Shown in pieces: positions 18,210-27,973 of a DNA stretch of 64,000 nucleotides. A model generated the notes under the pieces. It searched no databases. It was given only the letters and a program-made list of their open reading frames with translations, and was not told the origin of the DNA. Position 1 is the stretch's first letter. Every line of letters begins with the position of its first letter. The DNA is from an uncultured Halomonas sp. GTDB lineage: Bacteria > Pseudomonadota > Gammaproteobacteria > Pseudomonadales > Halomonadaceae. The DNA lies in assembly GCF_947501415.1 (NCBI RefSeq), contig NZ_CANMVL010000013.1:1-64000 (forward strand), given 5' to 3'. A program made the translations under genes and the position numbers.

Positions 18210-19883
18210 ATGTTCCAGCTTACCCGCAGCGTCACCTGGCAAGCCCTCACCCGGCTGCATGACCAGACTCGCCACGACCGCATTAGCGACTACTTCGCCG
18301 CCGACCCCCAGCGCTATGACAAGATGAGCCTGCGCGTCGGGGGGCTGTTTCTCGACTACTCGAAGCACCATATCTCCCCGGCCGTGCTCGACACCCTGCT
18401 CGAGCTCGCCGACCACTCGGCACTGGTCCAGCGTCGTGCCCAGATGTTCTCCGGCGACATCATCAACGTCACCGAGAACCGTCCGGTGCTGCATACCGCC
18501 CTGCGCAACCTTGGCGAAGGCCCGCTGATGGTCGACGGCCAGGATGTGATGCCCGAGATCCAGCGCACCCGGGAGCAGATCCAGCGCTTCTCCGAAGCGG
18601 TGCGCAGCGGCGAGTGGAAGGGCTACGATGGCCAGCGCATCAAGGATGTGGTCAATATCGGCATCGGCGGCTCGGACCTGGGCCCCAACATGGCGTGCCG
18701 GGCACTGCTCAAGTATCGTCAGGGCGACCTCAACTTCCACTTCGTCTCAAATGTCGACGGCACGCATATCCAGAAGGTGCTGCGTCGCCTCGACCCTGCC
18801 ACCACCCTGTTCATCGTCTCCACCAAGACCTTTTCCACCCAGGAGACACTGCTCAACGCCAAGACCGCGCGGCGCTGGTTCGTCGATAACGCCGGCGAGG
18901 GCGCCGACGTCGGCGCCCACTTCGTCGCCGCCTCCACCAACAAGCGCGCGGCGATGGACTTCGGCATTCGCGAGGAGAACATCTTCGAGTTCTGGGCCTG
19001 GGTCGGGGGTCGCTACTCGATGTGGTCATCGATCGGCCTGCCGATCGCCCTGGCGGTGGGCTTCGAGGGGTTCATGGCGATGCTCGAGGGCGCCTACGAG
19101 ATGGATCAGCACTTCCTGACCGCGCCCAATGCCGCCAACATGCCGGTGCTGATGGCCCTGATCGGCATCTGGTATATCAACTTCCACGGCGCCGAGACCC
19201 AGGCCATCGTGCCCTACGACCAGGCCCTGCATCAGCTGCCGGCCTTCCTTCAGCAGCTCGACATGGAGTCCAACGGCAAGTCGGTGGACATCTTCGGTCA
19301 GCCGGTGGACTACAAGACCGGACCGATCGTCTGGGGCCAGACCGGCTCCAACGGCCAGCACGCCTTCTTCCAGCTGCTCCACCAGGGCACCCGCTATGTT
19401 CCCATCGACTTCATCGCCAGCCTGAAGCCGGAGCCGGGGGTGGAGGACCACCACTTCGCCCTGCTCACCAACATGCTGGCCCAGGCCAATGCCTTCATGG
19501 AGGGCAGCGCCAAGGGTGGAGAGCTCGATCCCTACAGTTGCCCGGGCAACCGACCCTCCAGCACCCTGCTGCTCGACGAACTGACGCCCAGGAACCTCGG
19601 TGCTCTGATCGCGCTCTACGAGCACAAGGTGTTCGTTCAGGGGGTGATCTGGAACATCAACTCCTTCGACCAGTGGGGCGTGCAGCTCGGCAAGCGCATC
19701 GCCGGAGAGATCAGCAGTCGCCTCGACGCCCAGAGCCAGGACTTCGACGCCTCCACCCAGGGCCTGCTCATGCGGGTCAGGGAGCACTTTCCCGGTCACG
19801 CCAGCGCGACACCAGAACCCGCGGCACCCAGGCCCGGCAAGGGTGCAAAGGGCAAGGCCAGCAGCCGAGCACCCAGCCGCTGA
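18210..19883 (+). CDS. pgi: Glucose-6-phosphate isomerase
   Basis: Interconverts glucose-6-phosphate and fructose-6-phosphate, allowing fructose phosphate and gluconeogenic carbon to re-enter the Entner-Doudoroff route. The 557-residue enzyme has VVNIGIGGSDLGPNMACRAL, STKTFSTQET (phosphate binding), the signature VWGQTGSNGQHAFFQLLHQG with the catalytic histidine, and the C-terminal QWGVQLGKRIA. The start at 18210 is supported by GAGGT 5 bases upstream and the MFQLTRSVTWQAL N-terminus. A C-terminal tail rich in Ala, Pro and Lys (about 30 residues) exceeds the E. coli enzyme. The 153-base gap after the mutarotase gene suggests its own promoter. Confidence 0.97.
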   Translation: MFQLTRSVTWQALTRLHDQTRHDRISDYFAADPQRYDKMSLRVGGLFLDYSKHHISPAVLDTLLELADHSALVQRRAQMFSGDIINVTENRPVLHTALRNLGEGPLMVDGQDVMPEIQRTREQIQRFSEAVRSGEWKGYDGQRIKDVVNIGIGGSDLGPNMACRALLKYRQGDLNFHFVSNVDGTHIQKVLRRLDPATTLFIVSTKTFSTQETLLNAKTARRWFVDNAGEGADVGAHFVAASTNKRAAMDFGIREENIFEFWAWVGGRYSMWSSIGLPIALAVGFEGFMAMLEGAYEMDQHFLTAPNAANMPVLMALIGIWYINFHGAETQAIVPYDQALHQLPAFLQQLDMESNGKSVDIFGQPVDYKTGPIVWGQTGSNGQHAFFQLLHQGTRYVPIDFIASLKPEPGVEDHHFALLTNMLAQANAFMEGSAKGGELDPYSCPGNRPSSTLLLDELTPRNLGALIALYEHKVFVQGVIWNINSFDQWGVQLGKRIAGEISSRLDAQSQDFDASTQGLLMRVREHFPGHASATPEPAAPRPGKGAKGKASSRAPSR

Positions 19884-20047
19884 CACCATCTTGATGGTTA
19901 CGCCTCTGGACCCACGATGGCCGGTGAGGCATGTTCCCTGCTAGCCAATCGACAAGCGGCCAAACGTTCCGACGGGTGAGCCGGGACAAGCGCACCAAGC
20001 AGACAGGCCTGCCTGCCAGGCCTCTACCCCAGCAAGGAGATGCCGAC

Positions 20048-21043
20048 ATGCGCCAGCTACAGTGGGGCATACTGAGCACCGCCGGCATCGCCCGCAAGGC
20101 GATGATCCCGGCCATCCAGGCCGCGCCCAATGCGCGCCTAACCGCCATCGCCAGCGAAAGCGGCAAGGCCGGTGATGTGGCCGCGGAATACGGCATCCCC
20201 CGGGCCCACGAGGGGTTCCGCCAGCTGCTGGAAGACCCGGATGTGGAAGCGGTCTATATACCACTGCCCAATCACCTCCATGCTCGCTGGGTGTGCGAGG
20301 CGGCACGTCACGGCAAGCATGTGCTGTGCGAGAAGCCCGCCGCCCTCGACGCCGAGGAGGCACGCGCCATGCAGGAGGCCTGCGACAGGGCCGGGGTGGC
20401 GCTGATGGAGGGCTACATGTATCGCCATCACCCCCAGCATCTCAGGGCCCGGGAGCTTATCGAGCGTGGCGAGATCGGTGACGTCCGCCAGGTGCGCGGA
20501 CTCTTCTCCTTCCCCCTGGCCCTGGACAGCGACAATATCCGCCTCTCCGTCGATGCCGCCGGCGGCAGCCTCCACGACGTCGGCTGCTATCCACTGGATG
20601 TGATTCGCCGCCTGCTCGGCATGCCCGAGTCGGTCACGGTGGTGGGCCGGGTACCCGAGGCGCTCGGCGTGGACACCAGCGTAAACGGCGTGCTGCGCTA
20701 TGCCGACGGCCGGCTGGCAGAGTTCGGCGCCAGCTTCGAACAGACCATGCTCAACCGCTACGAGGTGATCGGCAGCCACGGCAGCCTGCTGCTTCCCACT
20801 GCCTTCCGCCCCGACAAGCAGGGCGGCGTGGGCGAGATCGTCATCACCGACGAACGGGGCCGCACCCGCCGCGAGCCGGTCTACGGCGATCAGTATCCGG
20901 CTCAGGTCGAGGCCTTCTCCGCCTGGGCCCTGGGCGAAGGCCCTGCTCCGGATGCCCCCGCCGAACTCGCCGATCAGGCGCGGCTACTGGCGGCCTGCCG
21001 GGAATCGCTGCATCAGGAGTGCACGATTCGCCTTCGCGCATAG
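20048..21043 (+). CDS. Gfo/Idh/MocA family NAD(P)-dependent oxidoreductase
   Basis: A 331-residue two-domain sugar dehydrogenase. The N-terminal Rossmann domain begins WGILSTAGIARKAMIPAI, and the catalytic lysine lies in the CEKPAAL motif. The C-terminal domain shows DVGCYPLDVIRRLLG. AAGGAG ends 8 bases before the ATG at 20048. Its place immediately before the galactonate operon suggests an aldose 1-dehydrogenase or related sugar oxidoreductase (D-xylose/D-glucose dehydrogenases of this family are similar), but the operon already has an SDR-type galactose dehydrogenase, so the substrate remains open. Confidence 0.8.
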   Translation: MRQLQWGILSTAGIARKAMIPAIQAAPNARLTAIASESGKAGDVAAEYGIPRAHEGFRQLLEDPDVEAVYIPLPNHLHARWVCEAARHGKHVLCEKPAALDAEEARAMQEACDRAGVALMEGYMYRHHPQHLRARELIERGEIGDVRQVRGLFSFPLALDSDNIRLSVDAAGGSLHDVGCYPLDVIRRLLGMPESVTVVGRVPEALGVDTSVNGVLRYADGRLAEFGASFEQTMLNRYEVIGSHGSLLLPTAFRPDKQGGVGEIVITDERGRTRREPVYGDQYPAQVEAFSAWALGEGPAPDAPAELADQARLLAACRESLHQECTIRLRA

Positions 21044-21155
21044 GCCGACACCTCCCCTAGCCCCCCGACCAACCACCGGCACCGAACCAGGCTGTTGCGG
21101 CCTCTACCACGCCTTGACATGCCTGGTGCCGGCCGACTGCCCTGACGGCTTGTTA

Positions 21156-21170
21156 AAATGTCAGACATTT
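21156..21170. promoter_or_regulatory. GntR/FadR-type operator palindrome before the galactonate operon
   Basis: AAATGTC-A-GACATTT is a perfect palindrome with a single central base, 37 bases before the regulator start. It fits the published FadR-subfamily half-site pattern (T-GT-C, one base, G-AC-A). A near-identical copy lies before the symporter gene at 32416-32428. Autoregulation by the adjacent GntR protein is the simplest reading. Confidence 0.7.
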
Positions 21171-21207
21171 ATTAATCTAAGCGCATTGCCCATGCTGGAG
21201 CGATGCC

Positions 21208-22017
21208 ATGTCCGACAAGGCAGCCCCCTCGACCGAGACCCGCACGACCTCCCTGAGTAACCTCCCCCCCCACCAAGGGGGCGCCGAAGCCTTGGCTCGC
21301 CTGCTGGCCCGGGCGCTGTTCGCCGGCCGCTGGCGACCCGGCGATGACTTCCCCAAGGAGATGGACCTTTGCCATCACTTCGCGGTGAGTCGCAATCAGG
21401 TTCGCAACGCCCTGGCCAGTCTCACCGCCACCGGGCTGATCGAGCGCACCGCCGGCCGCGGCAGTGTGGTGCGCATGGTCGATGACTGGCACCTGCTCGA
21501 CCCGCTCGTCAGCGACTGGATGACCGGCATCGAGAGTCTCGACGCCTCCCTGATTCGCGAGATCTACGCCTTCCGCTACTCAGCGGAACCGGTCGTCGCC
21601 CGGCTCGCCGCCGATGCCGCAGAGCCGGCGGATCTCGACCGTCTGGAGGCCGCCTACCAGGGGATGTGTGCCACCGCCGACAAGCCCGCCGCCCGCGACC
21701 TTCATGCCGAACACGATGTGGCCTTCCACGACGCCATCTATCGCGCCAGCCACAACCTGGTCTGGCGCCAGATGGGCCACCTGCTGCGCCCCTCGATCAT
21801 TGCCCTGATCCAGAGCTCCCAGGCACGGGTCTCCGGTGAGCACGAAGGTCTCGATGACAGCCTGGCCCGCCACGGCCGCGTGCTGGAGGCCATCACTCGT
21901 CGTGATGGCGCCGCCGCCGAGAGTGCCGCCCGCGAGGTGCTCCGGCGTACCGCCATCGACCTGGCCATCGTGCCCACTCCCTCTCACTCCCATCCCACTC
22001 CCGAGGACTCCCCATGA
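21208..22017 (+). CDS. dgoR: GntR-family (FadR subfamily) regulator of galactonate genes, DgoR-like
   Basis: A 269-residue repressor-type regulator with an N-terminal winged helix-turn-helix (about residues 24-90; [39 protein letters not shown]) and a C-terminal all-helical FCD ligand domain with likely metal-ligand histidines ([13 protein letters not shown]). Its stop overlaps the dgoD start by 4 bases, so it is the first gene of the operon it most likely controls. By analogy with E. coli DgoR the effector would be galactonate or a downstream intermediate. The symbol is by operon context and family, not by close identity. Confidence 0.82.
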   Translation: MSDKAAPSTETRTTSLSNLPPHQGGAEALARLLARALFAGRWRPGDDFPKEMDLCHHFAVSRNQVRNALASLTATGLIERTAGRGSVVRMVDDWHLLDPLVSDWMTGIESLDASLIREIYAFRYSAEPVVARLAADAAEPADLDRLEAAYQGMCATADKPAARDLHAEHDVAFHDAIYRASHNLVWRQMGHLLRPSIIALIQSSQARVSGEHEGLDDSLARHGRVLEAITRRDGAAAESAAREVLRRTAIDLAIVPTPSHSHPTPEDSP

Positions 22018-23162
22018 AGATCACCCGACTCAAGACCTGGCAGGTCCCCCCGCGCTGGCTGTTCCTCAAGATCGAAACCGATGAAGGGTGCTACGGCTGG
22101 GGCGAGCCGGTCATCGAAGGCCGCGCCGCCACCGTGGAGGCCGCCGTCCACGAGCTCGCCGACTATCTGGTCGGCCAGGACCCGCACCGCATCGAACACC
22201 TGTGGAACACACTGTATCGCGCCGGCTTCTACCGTGGCGGGCCGATCCTGATGAGTGCCATCGCCGGCATCGACCAGGCGCTCTGGGACCTCAAGGGCCG
22301 CGACCTGGGGGTGCCGGTGCACCAGCTGCTGGGCGGCGCGGTGCGCGACCGCATGCGCATGTACGCCTGGACGGGCGGCGACCGTCCGAGTGACGTGGGC
22401 GCCGGGGCCCGTGCCCTGGTCGAACAGGGCTTTACCGCCTTCAAGATGAACGGTACCGCGGAGCTCGCCATCGTCGACTCCCACCGCAAGGTCGACGAAG
22501 CGGTGGCACGCGTGGCAGAGGCCCGCGACGCCGTGGGCCCCGACGTGGGCATCGGCATCGACTTCCATGGCCGGGTCCACCGGCCCATGGCCAAGGCGCT
22601 GCTGCGTGAGCTGGAGCCCTTCCATCCGATGTTCGTCGAGGAACCGGTGGCCCCCGAGCACCTGCCCTGCCTCAAGCAGATTGCCGGTGGCCTGGGATAT
22701 CCCCTGGCGACCGGCGAGCGGCTGCACACCCGCTTCGAGTTCCGCGACCTGCTCGCCGATGGCATGATCGATATCATCCAGCCCGACCTCTCCCACTGCG
22801 GTGGCATCAGCGAGGGGCTCAAGATTGCCTCCATGGCCTCCGCCCATGATGTCGCGCTGGCCCCGCACTGCCCGCTCGGCCCGCTGACCCTGGCCGCCTC
22901 CCTGCAGCTCGATGCGGTGTGTCACAACGCCTTCATCCAGGAGCAGAGCATGGGCATCCATTACAACCGCGACAACGATGTACTCGACTACCTGGTCGAC
23001 AAGTCGGCGCTGTCCATCGAGGAGGGCTTCTGTGCCATTCCTCAGGGGCCGGGGCTCGGCGTGGAGATCGACGAGGCCTTCGTCGAGGAGCGCGCGAAGG
23101 TCGGCCATCGCTGGCGCAACCCGGTATGGACTCACGAAGACGGCTCCATCGCCGAATGGTAG
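22014..23162 (+). CDS. dgoD: D-galactonate dehydratase
   Basis: Enolase-superfamily enzyme that converts D-galactonate to 2-dehydro-3-deoxygalactonate. The 382-residue length equals that of E. coli DgoD, and long stretches align by eye: [74 protein letters not shown] and the C-terminal [11 protein letters not shown]. Metal-ligand acids lie in DFHGR, VEEP and GER, and the catalytic histidines in FHGR and APHCP. This is the firmest functional anchor for the galactose pathway reading. Confidence 0.96.
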   Translation: MKITRLKTWQVPPRWLFLKIETDEGCYGWGEPVIEGRAATVEAAVHELADYLVGQDPHRIEHLWNTLYRAGFYRGGPILMSAIAGIDQALWDLKGRDLGVPVHQLLGGAVRDRMRMYAWTGGDRPSDVGAGARALVEQGFTAFKMNGTAELAIVDSHRKVDEAVARVAEARDAVGPDVGIGIDFHGRVHRPMAKALLRELEPFHPMFVEEPVAPEHLPCLKQIAGGLGYPLATGERLHTRFEFRDLLADGMIDIIQPDLSHCGGISEGLKIASMASAHDVALAPHCPLGPLTLAASLQLDAVCHNAFIQEQSMGIHYNRDNDVLDYLVDKSALSIEEGFCAIPQGPGLGVEIDEAFVEERAKVGHRWRNPVWTHEDGSIAEW

Positions 23163-23184
23163 GGAACAGGAGAGAGAGAAGAGC

Positions 23185-23955
23185 ATGAGTTTCAGCTTCA
23201 ACGACCTGACCTTCGGCGACCTGAAGGACCAGAGCGTCTTTATCACCGGCGGTGGCTCGGGCATCGGCGCGGCCCTGACCGAGGGCTTCCTGGCCCAGGG
23301 CGCCAGGGTGGCCTTCGTCGACCTGGACGATGCCGAAGCGTTCTGCGATGCCATGGAGGCGAAGTACGCCAACCGGCCGCTCGCCATCGCCTGTGATATC
23401 CGTGACGTGACGGCGCTCCAGGCGGCCATCGCACAGGCGCGTCATGCCCATGGCCCGATCGGCGTGCTGGTCAACAATGCCGCCAGGGACACCCGTCACC
23501 GCCTCGATGAGTGGAGTGCCGAGGAGTGGGATGACTCACTCGCCACCAACCTGCGGCCGCAGTTCTTCACTGCCCAGGCCGTCGCCGCCGACATGCGCGA
23601 GCTAGGCGGCGGCGCGATCATCAACCTCTCCTCCAACAGCGTGCACCTGGGCCTTGCCGGCTATCCGGCCTATGTCACCGCCAAGGCCGGCATTCTCGGC
23701 CTGACCCGAGCACTGGCCCGTGAGCTGGGCCCTGATGCCATCCGCGTCAACTGCCTGATCCCCGGCTGGGTGATGACCAGGCGTCAGAAGGAGCTCTGGG
23801 TCAACGAGGCCGACCTTCAGGAGTGTCTGGCTCAGCAGTGCCTCAAGGAGCCGATTCCGGTGGAAGACATGATCGGTCCCTGCCTGTTCCTGGCCTCCCG
23901 GGCATCGCGGATGATGACCGGCCAGGAGCTGATCATCGATGGGGGTCGAGCATGA
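23185..23955 (+). CDS. SDR-family oxidoreductase, probable D-galactose 1-dehydrogenase
   Basis: A 256-residue classical short-chain dehydrogenase with the cofactor loop TGGGSGIGAA, NNAARD, the catalytic serine in NLSSNSVHLG and YxxxK as YVTAK. AGGAG at 23168-23172 and a purine-rich stretch to 23183 precede the ATG. Acidic DLDD after the second strand favours NAD over NADP. Position between dgoD and dgoK, with a sugar-lactonase at the operon end, fits oxidation of D-galactose to galactonolactone. An L-arabinose or fucose dehydrogenase activity cannot be excluded. Confidence 0.8.
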   Translation: MSFSFNDLTFGDLKDQSVFITGGGSGIGAALTEGFLAQGARVAFVDLDDAEAFCDAMEAKYANRPLAIACDIRDVTALQAAIAQARHAHGPIGVLVNNAARDTRHRLDEWSAEEWDDSLATNLRPQFFTAQAVAADMRELGGGAIINLSSNSVHLGLAGYPAYVTAKAGILGLTRALARELGPDAIRVNCLIPGWVMTRRQKELWVNEADLQECLAQQCLKEPIPVEDMIGPCLFLASRASRMMTGQELIIDGGRA

Positions 23956-25001
23956 GCCATTCGGTGGCCGAGTCGCTGGCCTGGGTCGCTGTCGACTGGG
24001 GCTCGAGTAATCTGCGCGCCTGGGCCCTGGACGCCCGGAACAGGGTGCTGGCTCGCACCGACTCCCGGCGTGGCATGCTCTCGCTGGCACCCCATGACTA
24101 TGAGCCCGAACTCAAGCGGGTGATCGGCGGCTGGCTGCCCCCCACGGGCCGCGTGCCGGTGCGGATATGCGGCATGGCCGGGGCTCGCCAGGGTTGGCTC
24201 GAGGCCGCCTACCTGCCGGTGCCAACACGGCTGGACAATCTGTCTCGGGGCGCGGTGACGCCCTCGCTCGAGGACCCACGCCTGGAGGTCACCCTGTTGC
24301 CGGGGCTCTGCCAGGCAGCCGATGACCAGCAGCACGGCTTCGATGTGATGCGCGGCGAGGAGACTCAGCTGGCCGGCCTCTGTCGTACCGATGCCGGTCG
24401 CGATGGGCGAGAGGAGGCCTTCTCTCCTTTCACGGGGCTCGCCTGCCTGCCCGGCACCCACGCCAAATGGGCACGGCTCGAAGAGGGAACGGTCACCCGC
24501 TTCACCACCTGCATGACCGGCGAACTATACGACCTGCTGGCTCGCCAGTCGGTGCTGCGCCACTCTCTCTACCACCCGGCCGGTATCGACGACCCCAGCG
24601 AGCCGGGCAATCGCGAGTGTTTCATTGCGGCTGTGCGCGAGATCAACGACGCCCCCGCCGCCTTTACCGCCAGGCTCTTCGGCCTGCGTGCCCGCGACCT
24701 GCTGGACGACGGCCTGCCGGTCGGCGAGGCCCGTGGCGCTCGCCTCGCCGCGCGTCTGTCGGGTCTCGTCATCGGTCTGGAGCTCGCGGGACTGCGGGAC
24801 GAGCTGAGGCTCGAGTCGGCCGCGGCCCGGGACATCACCCTGATCGGCAACGACACGCTCTGCGCGCGCTACGCCCTGGCGCTTTCGACCCTGGGCCACA
24901 CCAGCCACACGCTGGACGGCGAGAGCGCCGTGCTCGCCGGCCTGAGCCTGGCCAATCGCACCCTGAGCCAGGCCGCCATGAACCGCGCCTCAGGCGCCTG
25001 A
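23952..25001 (+). CDS. dgoK: 2-dehydro-3-deoxygalactonokinase
   Basis: Phosphorylates 2-dehydro-3-deoxygalactonate to KDPGal. The 349-residue protein starts with the actin-like ATPase phosphate loop VAVDWGSSNLRAW and has the DgoK blocks ICGMAGARQGW, VMRGEETQLAG and CLPGTHAKWARL. ATGA overlap with the preceding SDR stop shows translational coupling. DgoK-family proteins are confined to galactonate routes, which supports the operon assignment. Confidence 0.94.
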   Translation: MSHSVAESLAWVAVDWGSSNLRAWALDARNRVLARTDSRRGMLSLAPHDYEPELKRVIGGWLPPTGRVPVRICGMAGARQGWLEAAYLPVPTRLDNLSRGAVTPSLEDPRLEVTLLPGLCQAADDQQHGFDVMRGEETQLAGLCRTDAGRDGREEAFSPFTGLACLPGTHAKWARLEEGTVTRFTTCMTGELYDLLARQSVLRHSLYHPAGIDDPSEPGNRECFIAAVREINDAPAAFTARLFGLRARDLLDDGLPVGEARGARLAARLSGLVIGLELAGLRDELRLESAAARDITLIGNDTLCARYALALSTLGHTSHTLDGESAVLAGLSLANRTLSQAAMNRASGA

Positions 25002-25025
25002 ATCCCCGTTGATGGAGATCGACCC

Positions 25026-25637
25026 ATGACCCTGCCCCTGATCGGCATCCTGCGCGGCGTCACCCCCGACGAGGCGGTGGCGATGGGTGAGGCGGTGCTC
25101 GCCGCCGGCATCACCACCCTCGAGGTGCCCCTCAACTCCCCCGACCCGCTGGAGAGCATCCGCCGCCTGGCCGACACCCTGGGCGACCGGGCTCTGGTAG
25201 GCGCCGGCACCGTGTTGACGCCTTCCCAGGTACGCGACGTCTTCGCTGCCGGCGGTCGACTCGTGGTCTCGCCCAACTGCCGGCCGGCGGTCATCGAGGA
25301 GAGCCGTCGTCTCGACATGCAGAGCTGGCCGGGTATCGTCACCCCTTCCGAGGCCTTCGACGCCCTGGAAGCAGGCGCCAGCGGCCTCAAGCTGTTCCCG
25401 GCGATCCAGGTGGGTCTCGAGGGCATGCAGGCCATGCGTGCCGTGCTCCCCACCGGCACCCGGCTCTATGCGGTGGGTGGCATCGGCGTGGACAACTTTG
25501 CCGCCTGGCGGTCCGCCGGCATCGATGGCGCCGGCCTGGGCAGCGCCCTCTACCGCCCCGGCCAGAGTCCGGCAACGGTGGGCGAACAGGCCCAGGCGCT
25601 GGTGTCGGCCTGGCGTGCCGCGGGAGGTGAGGCATGA
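25026..25637 (+). CDS. dgoA: 2-dehydro-3-deoxy-6-phosphogalactonate aldolase
   Basis: Cleaves KDPGal to pyruvate and glyceraldehyde-3-phosphate. The 203-residue class I aldolase has the general base E33 (TTLEVPLNS) and the Schiff-base lysine K122 in GLKLFPA. The ILRGV start and LNSPD block mark it as DgoA rather than Eda; the true Eda is encoded on the other strand at 26620-27282. Its stop overlaps the lactonase start (ATGA). Confidence 0.95.
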   Translation: MTLPLIGILRGVTPDEAVAMGEAVLAAGITTLEVPLNSPDPLESIRRLADTLGDRALVGAGTVLTPSQVRDVFAAGGRLVVSPNCRPAVIEESRRLDMQSWPGIVTPSEAFDALEAGASGLKLFPAIQVGLEGMQAMRAVLPTGTRLYAVGGIGVDNFAAWRSAGIDGAGLGSALYRPGQSPATVGEQAQALVSAWRAAGGEA

Positions 25638-26518
25638 TGACACCGCGTATCCGTGCCGAACTCGCCGTGGAGCGTCATTGCGAACTGGGCGAAGGCCCCC
25701 AGTGGCATGCCGCCACGGGACGCCTCTACTGGTGCGACATTCTCGCTCGGCGACTGCACTGGCTGGCGCCCTCAACCGGGGCCACCGGCCAGCACGCCCT
25801 CGACCATCGGGTCTCCCTGGCCGCCCCACTAGCGGGTGGGGAGCTTCTGCTGGTGGGCGAGGACCGCCTCAGCCGTTTCGACCCTCATGGTGGAAGGGTC
25901 GAGACACTTCTCGACTTCGAGGCCGACAATCCCGTCACCCGCAGCAACGACGGCCGTGTGGACCGCCACGGCAGCCTGTGGCTCTCCAGCATGGGCAAGG
26001 CAGCCGAGCCCGGTGCCGGCAGCCTCTATCGCCTGCACCGGGGTGAGCTGACCCGTCTGCGTACCGGCTTGACCATCCCCAATGCCATCTGCTTCTCGCC
26101 CGACGGTGAGTTTGCCTGGTTTACCGACACCGTGACCGGCGTGGTGATGCGCTGGGCCCTGGATCGTGAAGGCTGGCCGCAGGGGGAGCCTACCCACTGG
26201 GCCGACGTCTCGGCCACTTCGGGCCATCCCGACGGCGCGGTGGTGGACGCCGAGGGCTACCTCTGGCTCGCCCTGTGGGGCGCCGGCCAGGTGGTAAGAC
26301 TGGACCACGACGGCCATATCGTCGCCGAGATCGAGCTCCCGGTGACCCAGCCTTCCTGCCCCGTCTTCGCCGGAAAGAACCTCGAGCGACTCTATATCAC
26401 CACCGCCCGGGAGGGCCTGGACCAAGCCTCACTCGCCGCTCAGCCACTGGCGGGCGCCCTGTTCGTGGCCGATGTCGGCGTGACCGGACTGGCCGAGCCG
26501 GTACTGCGACTGACATAG
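25634..26518 (+). CDS. SMP-30/gluconolactonase family sugar lactonase, probable galactonolactonase
   Basis: A 294-residue six-bladed beta-propeller lactonase. Metal and active-site blocks of the SMP-30 family are visible: the Glu in CELGEGPQWH, the substrate-side SNDGRVD, PNAICFSPDG with the Asn ligand, and the Asp in GHPDGAVVDAEG. It would hydrolyse the galactonolactone made by the operon's dehydrogenase, completing galactose to galactonate. Last gene of the operon; its stop codon lies inside a short tandem duplication. Confidence 0.88.
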   Translation: MMTPRIRAELAVERHCELGEGPQWHAATGRLYWCDILARRLHWLAPSTGATGQHALDHRVSLAAPLAGGELLLVGEDRLSRFDPHGGRVETLLDFEADNPVTRSNDGRVDRHGSLWLSSMGKAAEPGAGSLYRLHRGELTRLRTGLTIPNAICFSPDGEFAWFTDTVTGVVMRWALDREGWPQGEPTHWADVSATSGHPDGAVVDAEGYLWLALWGAGQVVRLDHDGHIVAEIELPVTQPSCPVFAGKNLERLYITTAREGLDQASLAAQPLAGALFVADVGVTGLAEPVLRLT

Positions 26519-26540
26519 GGCCGAACTGACATAGGGCCGA
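26510..26540 (+). repeat. Tandem duplication across the lactonase stop codon
   Basis: CTGACATAGGGCCGA occurs at 26510-26524 and again at 26526-26540, one base apart. The first copy contains the TAG stop of the lactonase gene. The duplication is exact and therefore probably recent. Confidence 0.9.
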
Positions 26541-26543
26541 GGT

Positions 26544-26569
26544 AAAAAACCCGGCCATGGAAGGCCGGG
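26544..26569 (-). terminator. Rho-independent terminator of the zwf-pgl-eda operon
   Basis: On the minus strand a 7-bp stem (CCCGGCC / GGCCGGG) with a 6-base loop is followed by TTTTTT, 51 bases after the eda stop. The stem may also slow transcription arriving from the galactonate operon on the other strand, though no T-run follows in that direction. Confidence 0.88.
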
Positions 26570-26619
26570 TGAAAGGCGACAGCGACTGGCTGTCGAGAGA
26601 GCACGGGGTCATGAAACCA

Positions 26620-27282
26620 TCAGTGGTGGTAACGCTCCGCCACTTCCCGGGCCAGCTGGCGGATGCCGTTCCAGTCCTCGGCCTCGACCAGGGATTTCGG
26701 CGTCAACCAGGACCCCCCCACACACATCACGTTCGGAAGCGCCAGATAGTCTGCCGCATTGTCAAGATTGATGCCGCCGGTGGGGCAGAACCTCGCCTCG
26801 GGCAACGGGCCCGCGAAGGCCTTGAGTGCATTGACGCCACCACTGGCTTCGGCGGGGAAGAACTTGAAGCGACGGTAGCCAAACTGCCAGCCGGTCATCA
26901 GCTCGGAGACACTGGCCACCCCCGGCAGCATGGGTACCGGGCTCTCCACGCCATGGCGATAGAGCGCCTCGGTGGTGCCGGGGGTAACGATGAAGTCGGC
27001 CCCCACCTCCTCGGCCTGCCGGTACTGGGCCGGCGTCAGCACGGTACCCACGCCGATGCTGGCCTGAGGCAGCGCCTCCTTGATGCGTCGAATCGCCTCC
27101 AGGGCACAGTCGGTGCGCAGAGTGACCTCCAGCACGGAGAGACCACCTTCGAAGAGGGCGCGAGCCAGAGGCACGGCATCCTCGATACGCTCGATGGCCA
27201 GCACCGGGATGACCTCTGCCTTGAGGCAGATGCTGTCAAGCTCGGTAGTACGGGTCGAGGGAAGCTGCTTGTCGGGGGTCAT
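26620..27282 (-). CDS. eda: KDPG aldolase (2-dehydro-3-deoxy-phosphogluconate aldolase)
   Basis: Cleaves KDPG to pyruvate and glyceraldehyde-3-phosphate, the last Entner-Doudoroff step. The 220-residue protein carries the general base E52 (VLEVTLRTD), the GVGTVLTPAQ strand and the Schiff-base lysine K140 in YRRFKFFPAE, followed by FCPTGGI. GGAGAT lies before the ATG. It is the third gene of zwf-pgl-eda, 17 bases after pgl. A KHG aldolase side activity is usual in the family. Confidence 0.96.
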   Translation of the reverse strand: MTPDKQLPSTRTTELDSICLKAEVIPVLAIERIEDAVPLARALFEGGLSVLEVTLRTDCALEAIRRIKEALPQASIGVGTVLTPAQYRQAEEVGADFIVTPGTTEALYRHGVESPVPMLPGVASVSELMTGWQFGYRRFKFFPAEASGGVNALKAFAGPLPEARFCPTGGINLDNAADYLALPNVMCVGGSWLTPKSLVEAEDWNGIRQLAREVAERYHH

Positions 27283-27299
27283 GAAGGTATCTCCAAAGC

Positions 27300-27971
27300 T
27301 CAGGGGGCCCAGTAGGTCGCCAGCGGGCAGGCCAGGAAGGCGCGAATCGGTAGCTCACGGACGTTGTCGCCGGCCAGCGCTCGGGCCAGTACGGCCTGCT
27401 TGTCGCCACCGGTGATATGCAGAAAATGGCGGCGCGCTTGGTGCAGGCGACCGGCGCTCAGGGTGATGCGCGGCTGGGGCTGACTCGGCGTCCGCACGGC
27501 CACCGTGGTGGCATCGGTGCTCAGTGCCAGATCGAGCTCGCGGCTATCGGGAAACAGCGAGGCGGTGTGGCCGTCGCCCCCCATGCCGAGAATCACCACG
27601 CTGGCCGGCCAGGCCAGGGCCTCGATGCGTTCGGCCACGACCTCGGCCCCCTGCTCGGGGGTGGAGTGGTCACTGGTCAGGGGTACGAAGGTGGCCGCTG
27701 CCGCTGGGCCGCGCAACAGATGCTCACGCACCAGGCGTGCATTGCTGTCGTCGGCCGTCTCGGCCACCCAGCGCTCGTCGGCCAGGGTGACCTGGACCCG
27801 CTCCCAGGGCAGCCGGCAGGCGGCCAGCGCCGTGAAGAACGGTACCGGCGTCGAGCCACCGGAGACCACCAGTAGGGCGTGGTTATGTTGCTCAAGGTCG
27901 GCGCGCAGGGCCTCGGCCACCGCCTCGGCCAGCTGCCGGGCAAGCTGTTCACGGGGAGAAACGTTCGTCAT
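27300..27971 (-). CDS. pgl: 6-phosphogluconolactonase
   Basis: Hydrolyses 6-phosphogluconolactone made by Zwf. The 223-residue protein of the NagB/DevB fold shows LLVVSGGSTPVPFF near the start, TLADERWV and the signature GMGGDGHTASLFP. The ATG at 27971 with AGGA 9 bases upstream is preferred to a TTG two codons earlier. The start lies directly against the decayed copy of the zwf 3' end, which therefore provides its ribosome-binding site. Confidence 0.95.
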   Translation of the reverse strand: MTNVSPREQLARQLAEAVAEALRADLEQHNHALLVVSGGSTPVPFFTALAACRLPWERVQVTLADERWVAETADDSNARLVREHLLRGPAAAATFVPLTSDHSTPEQGAEVVAERIEALAWPASVVILGMGGDGHTASLFPDSRELDLALSTDATTVAVRTPSQPQPRITLSAGRLHQARRHFLHITGGDKQAVLARALAGDNVRELPIRAFLACPLATYWAP

Positions 27972-27973
27972 GT

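Noticed and set aside
25026..25637. Considered calling this a second eda
   Set aside because: The galactonate operon context and ILRGV/LNSPD blocks favour DgoA, and a separate Eda with RFKFFPAE is encoded at 26620-27282.
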